Source: an uncultured Methanomethylovorans sp. (lineage in GTDB: Archaea > Halobacteriota > Methanosarcinia > Methanosarcinales > Methanosarcinaceae). Taken from it: a stretch of DNA of 6,612 nucleotides. A model generated the notes under the pieces. The model was given only the letters and a program-made list of their open reading frames with translations. It was not told where the DNA came from and made no database searches. The stretch lies in NCBI GenBank assembly GCA_937968035.1, contig CALBTS010000185.1, positions 1-6,612 on the forward strand. The letters run 5' to 3'. The position numbers and the translations under genes were made by a program. Shown here one piece after another: positions 5,671 to 6,612 of this stretch. The stretch's first letter is position 1. Each line of letters opens with the position of its first letter.

Positions 5671-6612
5671 TCATGACCTTTCGAAGTCATTAACTGCAGT
5701 TAATAATTTGTTTCTACTTCCAAACTTAATGGATGATTCAATCAGTAATCCATGGAAATCTTGCCTAACTTTTACTGAATCAAAATGTTTATTAGCATAA
5801 GCTATAGCATTCCTGCTGAGTTTATCACTATATCTATGGTCCTGTAAAAGCAATCTGAGACCATCTGCTATCTGAGTTATGTTCTGTCTTTCTACGCAAT
5901 GACCACAATTGTTTCTTTTAAAGAATTTATATAATGCTGTCTCAGAAGACGCATAGACAATTATCGGAGTGCCAGAGATCATATATTCTGGGACTTTGGT
6001 AGGCATGGAATACTTTAGGAACCTTACTGCATTAGTAGTGAAATCATTGGCAATGACCAATATGTCAGCTGTAGAATACAGTTGTGGAAGCCTATCGTAC
6101 TCAATAGGCGGATTGACTTTAACACATTCAAATTTTCTGAGTTGATTTATAATTCCTCGATCACTTCTTGGTGATTGTATATGTAGTCTGATTTCTAATC
6201 CCTCCATTGTTAATTCCTTCACAGCAGCTGCCACTTCAATTAAAGATTGCCCTATCCCTCTACCGATACGCCCTGAAAAGAGCAAAATTTTTGGCCCATC
6301 ATTTAGATGAATGTCTTTTCTCTCGTAGAGTGTCCATTTAGCGAGATCAAGTGTATTATGAAATGAGTGAAACTCGTGTCCATATCTCATTTTATACTCC
6401 GCGGCCATCTCATCGCAAATACTTAAATGAAGATCAATCTTATTCATTAATTGCTTTAATTCTTTGTAAATCTTATTCTTCCAATATTTACTCGAGATAC
6501 TCCTATCGGCGATGACAGACGGCCAATCGTCCATCATGTGGATCACAGATGGTATGCCTAGATGATCAATTAGGGTCTGGGAAAAATGTACACTCTCTCT
6601 ATTTGAAATCTG
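5671..6612 (-). CDS. GT-B glycosyltransferase (5' end beyond window), paralogue of the 3361-4710 gene
   Basis: The frame is open to the right edge, giving 313 visible residues. A GTG at 6546-6544 could look like a start but is internal: the 22 residues before it (QISNRESVHF...) align with residues 145-166 of the neighbouring paralogue, so about 144 N-terminal residues lie outside the window. Counting from the edge, VIHMMDDWPS is at 23-32, KILLFSGRIGRG at 108-119, LPQLYSTADILVIANDF at 175-191 and MPTKVPEYMISGTP at 203-216. E209 is the retained second Glu of the EX7E region, and Tyr201 replaces the first, exactly as in the paralogue. It is a nucleotide-sugar-dependent glycosyltransferase of the cluster. 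Differences from its paralogue lie mostly outside these core motifs, so it may use the same or a related donor with a different acceptor (inference). It is the most upstream visible gene of the transcription unit. Confidence 0.88.
   Translation of the reverse strand, partial: QISNRESVHFSQTLIDHLGIPSVIHMMDDWPSVIADRSISSKYWKNKIYKELKQLMNKIDLHLSICDEMAAEYKMRYGHEFHSFHNTLDLAKWTLYERKDIHLNDGPKILLFSGRIGRGIGQSLIEVAAAVKELTMEGLEIRLHIQSPRSDRGIINQLRKFECVKVNPPIEYDRLPQLYSTADILVIANDFTTNAVRFLKYSMPTKVPEYMISGTPIIVYASSETALYKFFKRNNCGHCVERQNITQIADGLRLLLQDHRYSDKLSRNAIAYANKHFDSVKVRQDFHGLLIESSIKFGSRNKLLTAVNDFERS

Noticed and set aside
6544..6546. GTG as start codon of the rightmost glycosyltransferase
   Set aside because: The frame stays open to the edge, and the residues before the GTG align with the paralogue, so it is an internal valine codon.
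1..6612. Defence system (CBASS or Qat type) suggested by the QueC-like gene
   Set aside because: No nucleotidyltransferase, effector, QatA/B/D-like or TatD-type gene is visible; the neighbours are glycan genes.

Overview
The window reads as the inside of an AT-rich bacterial surface-glycan (capsule, exopolysaccharide or O-antigen) gene cluster. Every gene I can support lies on the minus strand, so transcription runs from the right edge to the left. Low GC, mostly weak Shine-Dalgarno signals and several GT-B glycosyltransferases next to a hexapeptide acyltransferase suggest a Bacteroidota-type genome. That taxonomic call is an inference, since no rRNA or other marker is present.

In transcription order the genes are: (1) a GT-B glycosyltransferase cut by the right window edge (5671-6612); (2) a left-handed beta-helix acetyl/acyltransferase (5001-5594); (3) after a 290-bp gap, a full-length glycosyltransferase that is a clear paralogue of the first (3361-4710); (4) a QueC-like PP-loop ATPase overlapping it by 29 bp (2577-3389); (5) a third, more distant GT4-type glycosyltransferase (1309-2514); (6) a 73-codon small ORF joined to it by an ATGA overlap (1091-1312); (7) an ATP-grasp ligase-like protein whose 3' end runs off the left edge (1-1018). 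Both edge genes are incomplete only because the window ends there.

The glycosyltransferases would build the repeat unit in the cytoplasm or at the inner membrane face, and the acyltransferase would decorate it. The QueC-like and ATP-grasp proteins are the least expected members. Both belong to ATP-using families that activate a carboxylate, so they could add an amide, amino-acid or other nitrogen-containing group to the glycan or its precursor (inference). The QueC-like protein keeps the PP-loop and the exact zinc-cysteine spacing of preQ0 synthase but lacks recognisable QueC substrate motifs, and no other queuosine gene is seen. It is the best candidate here for undescribed chemistry.

The only sizeable non-coding stretch (4711-5000) contains an 18-bp perfect palindrome, an AT hairpin and a weak Bacteroidota-like promoter candidate. 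The ATP-grasp gene is visibly more GC-rich than the rest, which suggests a mosaic cluster. No tRNA, rRNA, CRISPR array, insertion sequence or attachment site was seen.
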